Source: Alphaproteobacteria bacterium (GTDB lineage: Bacteria; Pseudomonadota; Alphaproteobacteria; MPNO01; UBA2964). Taken from it: a stretch of DNA of 32,301 nt. Numbering within the stretch: the first letter of the stretch is position 1; every line of letters begins with the position of its first letter. Below are positions 22,116 to 30,767 of the stretch, piece after piece. The position numbers and the translations under genes were made by a program. The DNA lies in contig WLWZ01000022.1 of the NCBI GenBank assembly GCA_012103315.1, forward strand, positions 1-32,301, given 5' to 3'. The notes below the pieces were generated by a model. That model ran no database searches, had not been told where the DNA came from, and saw only the letters and a program-made list of their open reading frames with translations.

Positions 22116-23357
22116 ATGACCGCGAACGAGATTTTTGAAGAACTGAACCCACCCCCGCGTTTGATGATGGGGCCGGGACCGGTCAATGTTGATCCCCGTG
22201 TCCTCAACGCAATGTCGATGCCGCTGCTGGGCCAGTTCGATCCCGCCTTCACCGAATATATGAACGAGGTGATGGTTCTCTATCGGCAAGTCTTCCAAAC
22301 TGAAAACCGTTGGACCTTTATGATCGACGGCACAGCACGTGCCGCGATTGAAACCTTTATGGTGTCGGTGATTGAACCCGGTGACAAAGTTCTCGTGCCG
22401 GTGTTTGGCCGGTTTGGGCATTTGTTGACCGAAATCGCTGAACGTTGCGCAGCCGATGTTGAAATTATCGAGGTGGAATGGGGTGAAGTGTTTGACCCGC
22501 AACAGATCGAAGATGCGGTAAAGCGGGTCCGGCCTAAAGTCGTTGCCCTGTGTCAGGGCGACACCTCGACTACTGTGGCACAACCGCTCGCGGAAATTGG
22601 AGAAATTTGTGCGCGCTATGATGCGCTGTCCTATGTCGATGCAACTGCCAGCTTGGTCGGTATGGATTTGCCGGTTGATAAATGGAAGATCGATTGTGTG
22701 TCGGTTAGTTTGCAGAAATGTCTGGCGGGACCTCCGGGGATCGCGCCGATTACTTTCAACGACCGGGTCGCGGAAATCGTCAATCGACGTAAACATATTG
22801 AGAAAGGTATTCGTCCTGACGGATTTGAAGCGGCCGGCGGGCCAATGGTGGCATCGAATTATTTCGATCTGGGTATGCTGATGGATTATTGGTCAGAAGC
22901 CCGCCTGAACCATCATACTGAGGCGACGTCGATGCTTTATGCGGCGCGGGAATGCGCACGGGTTGTGCTCAAAGAAGGATTGCAGGCGAGTTTTGATCGC
23001 CACGCTCTGGCCAGTCGTGCCATGGTCGCGGGGCTCGAAGGGCTTGGACTTAGGGTATTTGGTGACAAGAGCCATAAGATGCCAAACGTGACGGGTGTCT
23101 ATATTCCCGATGGCATCGATGGCGAAGCCGCGCGCGCGGAGATGCTACATGATTTCGGTATTGAGATCGGAACGTCTTTTGGTCCTCTGCACGGCAAGAT
23201 CTGGCGTATCGGGGCGATGGGCTATAACTGCCAAAAACATAATATTTTGATCTGTCTCGCGGCGCTTGAAGCGACGTTGCGGCAGCATGACGTCTCGATG
23301 CCCGCCGGGGGTGGTGTGGACGCTGCGCTGGTGGAATATCGCGCGGTGGGTCAGTAG
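22116..23357 (+). CDS. pucG: Class V aminotransferase, probable (S)-ureidoglycine-glyoxylate aminotransferase
   Basis: This 413-residue PLP enzyme belongs to the alanine-glyoxylate/serine-pyruvate aminotransferase family. The PLP lysine is K201 in SVSLQKCLAGPPG; MMGPGPVNVDPRVL at the start and DGTARAAIE are typical. ATG 22116 is used although a frame extends upstream into puuE. In purine clusters this family transfers the amino group of ureidoglycine to glyoxylate, giving oxalurate and glycine (PucG), and the position between allantoinase and xanthine dehydrogenase supports that job. Alanine- or serine-glyoxylate aminotransferase is the alternative. If PucG is right, the pathway ends in oxalurate, which would connect to the DUF1116 and HpxW-like genes in this window. 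Confidence 0.88.
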   Translation: MTANEIFEELNPPPRLMMGPGPVNVDPRVLNAMSMPLLGQFDPAFTEYMNEVMVLYRQVFQTENRWTFMIDGTARAAIETFMVSVIEPGDKVLVPVFGRFGHLLTEIAERCAADVEIIEVEWGEVFDPQQIEDAVKRVRPKVVALCQGDTSTTVAQPLAEIGEICARYDALSYVDATASLVGMDLPVDKWKIDCVSVSLQKCLAGPPGIAPITFNDRVAEIVNRRKHIEKGIRPDGFEAAGGPMVASNYFDLGMLMDYWSEARLNHHTEATSMLYAARECARVVLKEGLQASFDRHALASRAMVAGLEGLGLRVFGDKSHKMPNVTGVYIPDGIDGEAARAEMLHDFGIEIGTSFGPLHGKIWRIGAMGYNCQKHNILICLAALEATLRQHDVSMPAGGGVDAALVEYRAVGQ

Positions 23358-23385
23358 AAGAGCAAAAACCTAAACAGGGGGCACA

Positions 23386-24780
23386 ATGCCAGTCCGATTT
23401 CAGTTGAATGGGGTTCTGATCGAGGAGGACGATGTTTCTCCGTCGATGACCGTGCTCGACTATCTGCGAGACACCAAAGGTCTCAAGGGAACTAAGGAAG
23501 GCTGCGCTGAAGGCGATTGCGGCGCGTGCTCGATCACCATTCAATCAGCGTTAGGGCGCGTTAAGACGGTAAATGCCTGTCTTATGCTGGTGCCACAACT
23601 CGATGGTATGAGTGTCGTGACAGTTGAGGGCCTATCTGCGCCCGGCGATGTCATCCACCCGGTACAACAGGCCCTTGTTGAGAATCACGCAGCACAATGT
23701 GGTTTTTGCACGCCGGGTTTTGTTATGGCGCTATACGCTTTTACGCAGACCGGTGAGACGGTAACCCCTGACTCCGTCCATGAAGCGATCGCGGGGAACC
23801 TTTGTCGTTGCACCGGTTACCGACCAATCGTCGATGCCGCTGTTTCTCTCGGCTCTAAAGCGGAAAAAGTAATTCCGCCTGCTATCGATCAGTCTGATTA
23901 TTACACAGACGGTGATGAAGACTTTTTTGCACCGCGCAGCCTGGGCCATCTCGTCGCCCTCCGGTCAGATCATCCAGATGCCTATATTCTGGCAGGCGGC
24001 ACGGATCTTGGGATGCGGGCGAGCAAGGACCGTCAGCCTTATGGTCAGGTCATTTCAACTGCCAATGTTACGGAGCTCAACCAGATTGAACGTGATGCCG
24101 ACTCAGTAACTTTTGGGGCAGCTGTCAACTATACCAGGGTGCTTCCGATGCTGGATGAACTTGCACCTTCGTTCGCACAGCTGGTGCGCCGCATAGGGTC
24201 GCGACAAATTCGTAATCTTGGAACAATTGGCGGCAATATTTGTAACGCGTCGCCAATCGGAGATACGCCACCGTGCCTGATCGCGCTTGATGCGACGATG
24301 ATCGCTCATGGTGCCAACGGCCGACGTGAAATTTCCTCTGATGAATTCTTTACCGATTATCGCAAAACCGCCTTGGTACCTGACGAAATTCTCGAAGCCA
24401 TTCGCGTTCCAAATCCGGAGCCGGACTTAATTTTCCGTGCCTATAAAGTTTCCAAGCGGTTTGATCAGGATATCTCTGCCGTTGTTGGTGCTTTTGCCCT
24501 GAAGGTTGAAGACGGAATTGTTGCGTCGGTTCGGATTGCTTTTGGCGGGATGGCCGCGACGCCAGCCTGCGCGCCAGCCTGCGAGGCGGCATTGCTTGGC
24601 AAGCCATGGTCACTGGAGACTGCCGTCGCCGCCGGGGCGGCGTTGAGGGAAGATTTCATGCCGCTTACGGATTTCCGGGCAAGCCAGGGTTACCGCGCTC
24701 GGGTCGCCGAAAACCTGATCCAGCGCGTCTTTCTCGATACTACTAAGGAAGACGTGCCGGTCGAGGTGATGGCGTTATGA
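23386..24780 (+). CDS. xdhA: Xanthine dehydrogenase small subunit (2Fe-2S and FAD)
   Basis: This 464-residue electron-transfer subunit has all eight iron-sulfur cysteines: CAEGDCGAC and NACLM for the plant-type cluster, and CGFCTPG with CRCTGYRP for the second. The FAD domain starts near residue 175 with ILAGGTDLGM and continues through TIGGNICNASPIGDTPP. Length and order match XdhA of alphaproteobacteria. An AGGGGG ribosome-binding site precedes the ATG. The stop overlaps the xdhB start by four bases (ATGA), as expected for subunits made in equal amounts. It passes electrons from the Moco subunit to NAD or another acceptor. Confidence 0.96.
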   Translation: MPVRFQLNGVLIEEDDVSPSMTVLDYLRDTKGLKGTKEGCAEGDCGACSITIQSALGRVKTVNACLMLVPQLDGMSVVTVEGLSAPGDVIHPVQQALVENHAAQCGFCTPGFVMALYAFTQTGETVTPDSVHEAIAGNLCRCTGYRPIVDAAVSLGSKAEKVIPPAIDQSDYYTDGDEDFFAPRSLGHLVALRSDHPDAYILAGGTDLGMRASKDRQPYGQVISTANVTELNQIERDADSVTFGAAVNYTRVLPMLDELAPSFAQLVRRIGSRQIRNLGTIGGNICNASPIGDTPPCLIALDATMIAHGANGRREISSDEFFTDYRKTALVPDEILEAIRVPNPEPDLIFRAYKVSKRFDQDISAVVGAFALKVEDGIVASVRIAFGGMAATPACAPACEAALLGKPWSLETAVAAGAALREDFMPLTDFRASQGYRARVAENLIQRVFLDTTKEDVPVEVMAL

Positions 24781-27107
24781 GTACGGCGGATCAAATGGAT
24801 CAGATAAAGGGCGCCGTCCATACAGCTGTACGGCACGACAGTGCTGAGAATCATGTGACAGGGCGATCTGTTTTTATTGATGATATGCCAAACGTTCCCG
24901 GCACGCTACATAGCGCCCTGGTTACAAGTCCGCATGCTCACGCGAAAATTGAATCTATCGATGTCAGCGCGGCTCGGGATCTGCCTGGAGTTCACGCCGT
25001 CCTCGTTGCGAGCGATGTTCCTGGCAAAAACGATGTCGCGCCGATATTTGAGGGCGAGCCGATCCTAGCGGAAATGCTGGTTGAATATATCGGACACCCG
25101 GTCGCGGCAGTCGCTGCGGAGACTATGGATATTGCGCGCGCTGCGGTGGCGCTCGTCGTTGTCATATATAGCGAACTCGAACCCGTCTTGAGTATTGAAG
25201 AGGCGCTGAACCGCAAAAGCTTTACATCGCCTCCGCAGATTATGAGGCGCGGCAATTCCATCCAGGGTATCGCCGAGGCGCGCCATAAAATTTCTGGCGA
25301 AGTGAGCTGCGGCGGTCAGGATCATTTCTACCTCGAAACTCATATCGCACTAGCGGTACCGCAGGAAGACCGTGACATGTTGGTCTACTCTTCGACCCAG
25401 CACCCGACGGAAGTTCAGCACGGCGTTGCGACGGTCCTAGGCATACCTGTTAATGCGGTCACCACCGAAATCCGCCGAATGGGTGGTGGCTTTGGTGGCA
25501 AGGAAAGCCAGTCGACGATAATCGCGGCCTTGGCGGCTCTCATGGCAGCTAAAGCCCGCCGACCGGTCAAACTCCGCCTTGCACGTGATGATGACATGGT
25601 CATAACCGGCAAACGGCATGATTTTTTGTTCAGGTATCAGGCGGGATTTGATGACAATGGTCGCATTGAAGGTATCGACATTTTGATGGCATGCCGTGCT
25701 GGCAATGTCGCTGATCTGTCGTCTTCTGTGCTGATCCGCGCCCTCTGTCATGCCGATAACGCCTATTACCTGCCGAATGCGCATATTCATGGTTATCCGT
25801 GCAAAACCAACACGGTTTCCAATACGGGATTTCGGGGGTTTGGTGGTCCCCAGGGCATGGTTGCAATTGAAACGGTGATTGATCATATCGCCCGCGATCT
25901 TGGCAAGGACCCTGATGATGTTCGCCAGGCTAACTTTTACGATGAGGTGGATCGTGACACGACCCATTACGGCCAGAAGGTAGAAGATAATATTATCGCC
26001 GAGATGGTCGATAGTCTGTCGCGGGAAATCGACTACCCCGCCCGCAAGCAGGCCGTGGCTGATTTTAATCGCGACAATAATGTTCTCAAAAAGGGCATCG
26101 CTCTAATGCCCGTAAAATTTGGAATTTCATTTAACCTACCGACCTTGAACCAGGCCGGTGCCCTCGTTCATGTCTATACTGATGGTAGCGTTCATCTCAA
26201 TCATGGTGGCACTGAAATGGGACAAGGCCTCTATATTAAGGTCGCGCAGGTTGTCGCTTCGACGTTCCAGATTGATATCGATCAAGTCAAAATTTCTTCA
26301 ACCAATACCGCAAAAGTACCAAACACGTCCGCGACGGCGGCTTCGTCAGGATCAGATCTCAATGGAATGGCGGCACACGATGCCGCAAACCAGATCAAAT
26401 CCAGGATGGCGAGCATGGCGGCGGATCATTTTGAAGTCGATGAAGGCGAAATTGAATTTCGCAATAATCGGATTTATGCGCGCAATGACAGCATCAGTTT
26501 TCCGGAGCTAGCCCAGTTGACTTGGGAGAATCGGATTTCGTTGTCCGCGACCGGATTTTACAGCACACCCAAAATAGGCTGGGACGACGACACCATGACC
26601 GGTCGGCCGTTCTATTATTTCTCGTATGGGGCATGTGTTTCGGAAGTTGTGATTGACACGCTGACCGGTGAAAATCGTGTATTGCGCACCGATATTTTGC
26701 AAGATTGCGGGCGGTCGCTTAATCCAGCAATTGACCTTGGTCAGATTGAAGGTGCTTTTGTACAGGGTATGGGTTGGCTCACTATGGAAGAGCTATGGTG
26801 GGATGATAAAGGTGCGCTGCGGACACATGGTCCCTCTACCTATAAAATCCCTGGTAGTCGTGATGTGCCGCCGGAGTTTAATGTTCACATTCTGGAAGAC
26901 GCGCCAAATCGCGAACCGACAATTTTTCGATCCAAAGCGATTGGGGAACCGCCCTTGATGTTGGCGCTATCGGTTTGGCTCGCTTTGCGAGATGCGGTGG
27001 CGTCAGTTGGAGACCGTCATACAATTCCAAATCTTGATACACCGGCGACGGCGGAAGCTGTACTCATGGCAGTGGATGAGGTTCGGGCTCAGTCGCGTGG
27101 AGGATAA
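24777..27107 (+). CDS. xdhB: Xanthine dehydrogenase large subunit (molybdopterin)
   Basis: This 776-residue Moco subunit oxidises hypoxanthine and xanthine to urate. All three active-site residues known from xanthine oxidoreductases can be placed: E243 in GGGFGGKE (bovine Glu802), R353 in FRGFGGPQ (Arg880) and the catalytic base E724 in AIGEPP (Glu1261). That separates it from the CoxL-like gene at 8694, which lacks the first. It overlaps xdhA by four bases. Such enzymes need XdhC to insert sulfurated Moco, and no xdhC follows; the next gene is OHCU decarboxylase. Function is well supported. Confidence 0.97.
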   Translation: MSTADQMDQIKGAVHTAVRHDSAENHVTGRSVFIDDMPNVPGTLHSALVTSPHAHAKIESIDVSAARDLPGVHAVLVASDVPGKNDVAPIFEGEPILAEMLVEYIGHPVAAVAAETMDIARAAVALVVVIYSELEPVLSIEEALNRKSFTSPPQIMRRGNSIQGIAEARHKISGEVSCGGQDHFYLETHIALAVPQEDRDMLVYSSTQHPTEVQHGVATVLGIPVNAVTTEIRRMGGGFGGKESQSTIIAALAALMAAKARRPVKLRLARDDDMVITGKRHDFLFRYQAGFDDNGRIEGIDILMACRAGNVADLSSSVLIRALCHADNAYYLPNAHIHGYPCKTNTVSNTGFRGFGGPQGMVAIETVIDHIARDLGKDPDDVRQANFYDEVDRDTTHYGQKVEDNIIAEMVDSLSREIDYPARKQAVADFNRDNNVLKKGIALMPVKFGISFNLPTLNQAGALVHVYTDGSVHLNHGGTEMGQGLYIKVAQVVASTFQIDIDQVKISSTNTAKVPNTSATAASSGSDLNGMAAHDAANQIKSRMASMAADHFEVDEGEIEFRNNRIYARNDSISFPELAQLTWENRISLSATGFYSTPKIGWDDDTMTGRPFYYFSYGACVSEVVIDTLTGENRVLRTDILQDCGRSLNPAIDLGQIEGAFVQGMGWLTMEELWWDDKGALRTHGPSTYKIPGSRDVPPEFNVHILEDAPNREPTIFRSKAIGEPPLMLALSVWLALRDAVASVGDRHTIPNLDTPATAEAVLMAVDEVRAQSRGG

Positions 27108-27118
27108 GCACACATAAT

Positions 27119-27628
27119 ATGGTTTCGCTTGTTGAGTTGAACAAAGGTGAAGACGCAGACTTTATCGCAGCCCTTGGCGATGTATTTGAACATTCCCCGT
27201 GGCTGGTGGAGCGCACAGCGTCGGCGCGCCCCTTCGCCACTCGCGACGTTTTGATCGAGGCGCTTATGGTTGCGATGCGGGAGGCTGCAGAAGAAGAAAA
27301 GCTTGCCTTAATACGGGCTCATCCTGATCTCGCTGGGAAGGCCGCGCGGGCGGGTGATATGACAGATCATTCGCGATATGAACAATCGAGCGTTGGTCTC
27401 GACCGTTTGTCAGATGACGACTATGACCGCTTCACGCGGCTCAATGACGCCTATAAGGAAAAGTTCGGCTTTCCCTTTATCATTGCCGTCCTTGATCATA
27501 CAAAGGACTCGATTCTGGCGGCATTTGAGGAACGAATTGAGAGTAGCCGCGAGAGCCAGATTGATGAGGCGATTAATAATATTGGACGCATTGTGAGTTT
27601 ACGTGTCCTCAACACGGTGACGGAGTAG
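27119..27628 (+). CDS. uraD: OHCU decarboxylase
   Basis: This 169-residue enzyme converts 2-oxo-4-hydroxy-4-carboxy-5-ureidoimidazoline to (S)-allantoin. The catalytic histidine is H68 in RAHPDLAGK, and the FGFPFIIAVLDHTKDSILAAF segment and the ERIESSRESQIDEAINNIGRI helix are standard for UraD. It starts 11 bases after the xdhB stop; the GGAGGA at 27100-27105 sits rather far (about 13 bases) from the ATG. It acts after HIU hydrolase and before PuuE, and is in the same operon as xdhAB and puuD. Confidence 0.96.
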   Translation: MVSLVELNKGEDADFIAALGDVFEHSPWLVERTASARPFATRDVLIEALMVAMREAAEEEKLALIRAHPDLAGKAARAGDMTDHSRYEQSSVGLDRLSDDDYDRFTRLNDAYKEKFGFPFIIAVLDHTKDSILAAFEERIESSRESQIDEAINNIGRIVSLRVLNTVTE

Positions 27629-27635
27629 CGATTTT

Positions 27636-28835
27636 ATGGAGACCATCTTTCTCGACTGGCTGGCGCTGATACTGCGCTGGACTCACATCATCGTCGGAAT
27701 CGCTTGGATCGGTTCATCGTTTTACTTCATGTGGATGGATTCACATCTCGAAGAACCAACCGAGCCTGATGAAGAAGTCGAAGGTCAGTTGTGGATGGTC
27801 CATAGTGGGGGTTTCTACCGGGTCGACAAGATCATGGTCGCGCCCAAAATTATGCCCAACAACCTTCATTGGTTTAAATGGGAGGCCTGGTGGACGGGAG
27901 TCACCGGTGTTTTGCTCTTGGCGGTGGTCTACTACTTGGGTTCTGCTGCATTTTTGATCGATTCTGATGTTGCCGATATTACCAAGCTCGAAGCCGTCGG
28001 TATTGGTGTCGCGACGTTGGTCGTTGGCTGGTTTCTTTATGACGGCATGTATATGTCGGAGTGGGGCAACAAATATACCAAGGTTTCCGGGGCCATTGGT
28101 TTCCTCGGTCTTTGCGTGGTTGCTTTTGGGTTGAGCCAGGTCCTGTCAGGACGGGCGGCTTATGTCCATGTCGGGGCGCTGATTGGCATCATTATGGTCC
28201 TCAATGTTTGGGTCCGAATCATTCCCGGCCAGAATAATCTGGTGAATGCGCGAAAAAATGGCGAAGAACCAGACCCCTCTTATGGCGTGAGAGCGAAACA
28301 GCGCTCTGTCCACAATAACTATTTAACCTTGCCGGTCGTCTTTGTGATGATCAGCAGCCATTACCCGATGACATTTGGTCATGAGCATAGCTGGGCTATT
28401 CTCATCGCATTGTTCGTTATCGGCGCCCTTGTGCGGCACTGGTTCAATCTACGAAATTCCGGCTCGGATGCGATTTGGCCAGTACCCGTTGCGATCGTGG
28501 CGATCATCATGCTCGCGGGGTATGTGTCGGTGCCTGGTTTTACCAGCGGTGAGGAAGAAGGCCTGAAACGAAAGGTTGCCGTCGCTGAAGTGCAAGCGAT
28601 TGTCAAAACTCGCTGCACCTCTTGTCATTCAGCAAAGCCGACCTACCCAGGGATTGAGAAGCCGCCGAAGAATATTAAATTTGAGACTGAAGCGGATATT
28701 AGAAAACACGCGGCGCAGATTCAGAAAACAACGGTGACTACTAATACCATGCCATTAGGCAATGCGACCAAAATGACTAAGGAAGAACGTTTGGCGATTG
28801 GTCATTGGATCGCCAGCGGTATGCCGGCTAAATAA
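27636..28835 (+). CDS. puuD: Urate hydroxylase PuuD, membrane protein with C-terminal cytochrome c
   Basis: This 399-residue inner-membrane protein has seven or eight hydrophobic segments (DUF989-type) over residues about 1-300, with conserved histidines (WTHIIVGIAWIGSS near residue 16) and an MVAPKIMP loop. The last 90 residues are a c-type cytochrome with heme-binding C327-T-S-C330-H331 and a later TNTMP that may supply the methionine ligand. PuuD-type enzymes replace soluble uricase and pass electrons to the respiratory chain rather than making hydrogen peroxide. It starts seven bases after the uraD stop, in the same operon. Its stop is four bases from the convergent guanine deaminase stop, with no terminator seen between them. 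Confidence 0.95.
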   Translation: METIFLDWLALILRWTHIIVGIAWIGSSFYFMWMDSHLEEPTEPDEEVEGQLWMVHSGGFYRVDKIMVAPKIMPNNLHWFKWEAWWTGVTGVLLLAVVYYLGSAAFLIDSDVADITKLEAVGIGVATLVVGWFLYDGMYMSEWGNKYTKVSGAIGFLGLCVVAFGLSQVLSGRAAYVHVGALIGIIMVLNVWVRIIPGQNNLVNARKNGEEPDPSYGVRAKQRSVHNNYLTLPVVFVMISSHYPMTFGHEHSWAILIALFVIGALVRHWFNLRNSGSDAIWPVPVAIVAIIMLAGYVSVPGFTSGEEEGLKRKVAVAEVQAIVKTRCTSCHSAKPTYPGIEKPPKNIKFETEADIRKHAAQIQKTTVTTNTMPLGNATKMTKEERLAIGHWIASGMPAK

Positions 28836-28839
28836 TCTG

Positions 28840-30156
28840 TCAGTCGCGTTGATAGGCGAGGCCACCGGCTATGTATGTCGCTTGGATCGCTCTGTCGTCG
28901 CCCATCGTCATAAGGACAAATAACTGCTCTTCAATGGTTTTGGCAGACTGCATACGATAGTCGATAACTGGCGTTGATTTGAGGTCGATAATGGCAAGAT
29001 CAGCCTCGGTGCCGGGCTCTAATGTGCCGATCTTGTCATCGAGGTACAGCGCCTTGGCGGCGCCCGCCGTTGCGAGATATAGCGCCTGCGTGGCTGTGAG
29101 GTCGGCACCTGCCAATCGGGCAACTTGATAGCCCGTCCCCATGGTTTGCAGCATTGAGAAACTGGTGCCGGCGCCAAGATCGGTGGCGAGTCCGACGGAG
29201 ACGGGTCTGTTGGGACGCCGGGCTTTCCCTATATCGAATAAACCACTACCGAGAAATTGGTTGGAGGTTGGACAATGGGCAATGGCTGTCCCGGTCTCAT
29301 GGAACTGGTGCCATTCGTCGTGGGTCAAATGGATGCCGTGGCCGTAGATACTACGCGGTCCGGTTAGACCGAAGTGATCGTATACGTCCAAATAGCCATT
29401 GCGATCAGGATATAGTTCTTGAACCCAATCAATTTCTTGTTGGGTTTCTGAAATGTGGGACTGCACGTATGTGCCCTTATTCTCATTCCATAACGCCCCG
29501 GCCAATTCGAGTTGCTCTGGCGTCGATGAGGCGGCAAACCGTGGAGTGATGGCATAGAGCAGCCTGTCATTGTTATGCCATTTTTCAATAAGGCGTTTTG
29601 AGGCGTCATAGCTACTCTGTGCGGTATCTTGCAAGGCATCGGGAGCATTGCGATCCATGAGGACTTTGCCGGCGATGATCCTCATATGTCGTGATTGAGC
29701 GCTTTCAAACATGGCGTCGGCGGAATGCTCATGAACTGTGCAGAAAACAGACGCCGTTGTGGTGCCATTGCGAATGAGTTCGTCACAGAAAATTTCGGCA
29801 CTTTCCGACGCGTGTTCGCGGTCTGAAAATTCTTGCTCGGCAACGAAAGTATATTTCTCCAGCCAATCGATAAGGGCCTCGCCCCCGGCACCTATGATCT
29901 GAGTTTGCGGATAATGGACGTGGCAGTCGATGAAGCCGGGAAGGATGAGGCTGTCCGGGTATGTCGTTATTTCAATATCGTCAGGTAATGTTGGCTTGAT
30001 TGTCGCTGCGTTCCCGCAGGCCGTGATGAGCCCGCCTTCGATAACTAGAATGGCGTCACGCTCGTAATGCATCACCGATTTTGAAGGTGCGGTAAATGGA
30101 TCGCCGGTAAAAGTTAGCGCTGCGCCACGGATGGCGGAAGGGATCGAACTATTCAT
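28840..30156 (-). CDS. guaD: Guanine deaminase
   Basis: This 438-residue zinc amidohydrolase converts guanine to xanthine. Metal ligands can be seen: H79/H81 in FIDCHVHYPQ, the histidine in QSHISET, the histidine in YGHGIHLTHDE and the aspartate in LATDLGAGTS; HCPTSNQFLGSG is a typical guanine-deaminase segment. The ATG at 30156 is used, with AAAGAA upstream; a GTG at 30174 adds six residues but has no ribosome-binding site. It feeds xanthine to XdhAB and to the divergent phosphoribosyltransferase at 30278. Confidence 0.94.
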   Translation of the reverse strand: MNSSIPSAIRGAALTFTGDPFTAPSKSVMHYERDAILVIEGGLITACGNAATIKPTLPDDIEITTYPDSLILPGFIDCHVHYPQTQIIGAGGEALIDWLEKYTFVAEQEFSDREHASESAEIFCDELIRNGTTTASVFCTVHEHSADAMFESAQSRHMRIIAGKVLMDRNAPDALQDTAQSSYDASKRLIEKWHNNDRLLYAITPRFAASSTPEQLELAGALWNENKGTYVQSHISETQQEIDWVQELYPDRNGYLDVYDHFGLTGPRSIYGHGIHLTHDEWHQFHETGTAIAHCPTSNQFLGSGLFDIGKARRPNRPVSVGLATDLGAGTSFSMLQTMGTGYQVARLAGADLTATQALYLATAGAAKALYLDDKIGTLEPGTEADLAIIDLKSTPVIDYRMQSAKTIEEQLFVLMTMGDDRAIQATYIAGGLAYQRD

Positions 30157-30277
30157 ATCAGCATTCTTTACCACTGGGTGGCCGGTGCCAATGAAATGTT
30201 GTGCAACGGTTGATCACGGCCGGTGAGCCGTATGTAATAGGGCCCATAATTCCACCTAAAAATTTCGGATATTTCAT

Positions 30278-30763
30278 ATGGATGACTCTGTTGAACGCTA
30301 TCAAAAATCCTTCCCGGTTTCCTGGGATCAATTGCATCGTGACGCTAAAGCGCTTGCCTGGCGACTTGCTGAGAAAGGGCCATGGGAATCTGTCGTGGCC
30401 ATCACAAGAGGCGGACTGGTCCCCTCCGCTATTATCGCCCGAGAACTTGAAATTCGCATGATCGACACGGTCTGCGTTTCTTCCTACGAGCATCAGAGTC
30501 AAGCTGGTGTCGAGGTTATCAAGCGGGTGGAAGGATCTGGCAAGGGCGTGCTGCTGATTGACGACCTTGTCGATACTGTCAGGACAGCGAAGGTTGTGCG
30601 GGAAATGTTGCCCGATGCCCATTTCGCAACTGTCTATGCCAAGCCTGAAGGTCGGCCCATGGTTGATAGTTTTGTGACCGAAGTTAGTCAGGACACCTGG
30701 ATATTTTTCCCCTGGGATACCGAGCTGAGCTTTGTCGAGCCCATCGCCAATAACCGGCCTTAA
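30278..30763 (+). CDS. gpt: Xanthine(-guanine) phosphoribosyltransferase
   Basis: This 161-residue salvage enzyme resembles E. coli Gpt: [16 protein letters not shown] at the start, [17 protein letters not shown], the PRPP-binding acidic motif [10 protein letters not shown] (91-100), and DTWIFFPWD near the end with the purine-contacting aromatic residue. It returns xanthine or guanine to nucleotides, opposing the catabolic genes around it. It is divergent from guaD (121 bases between starts). The next gene begins four bases after its stop, so they are probably co-transcribed. Confidence 0.95.
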   Translation: MDDSVERYQKSFPVSWDQLHRDAKALAWRLAEKGPWESVVAITRGGLVPSAIIARELEIRMIDTVCVSSYEHQSQAGVEVIKRVEGSGKGVLLIDDLVDTVRTAKVVREMLPDAHFATVYAKPEGRPMVDSFVTEVSQDTWIFFPWDTELSFVEPIANNRP

Positions 30764-30767
30764 ATAA

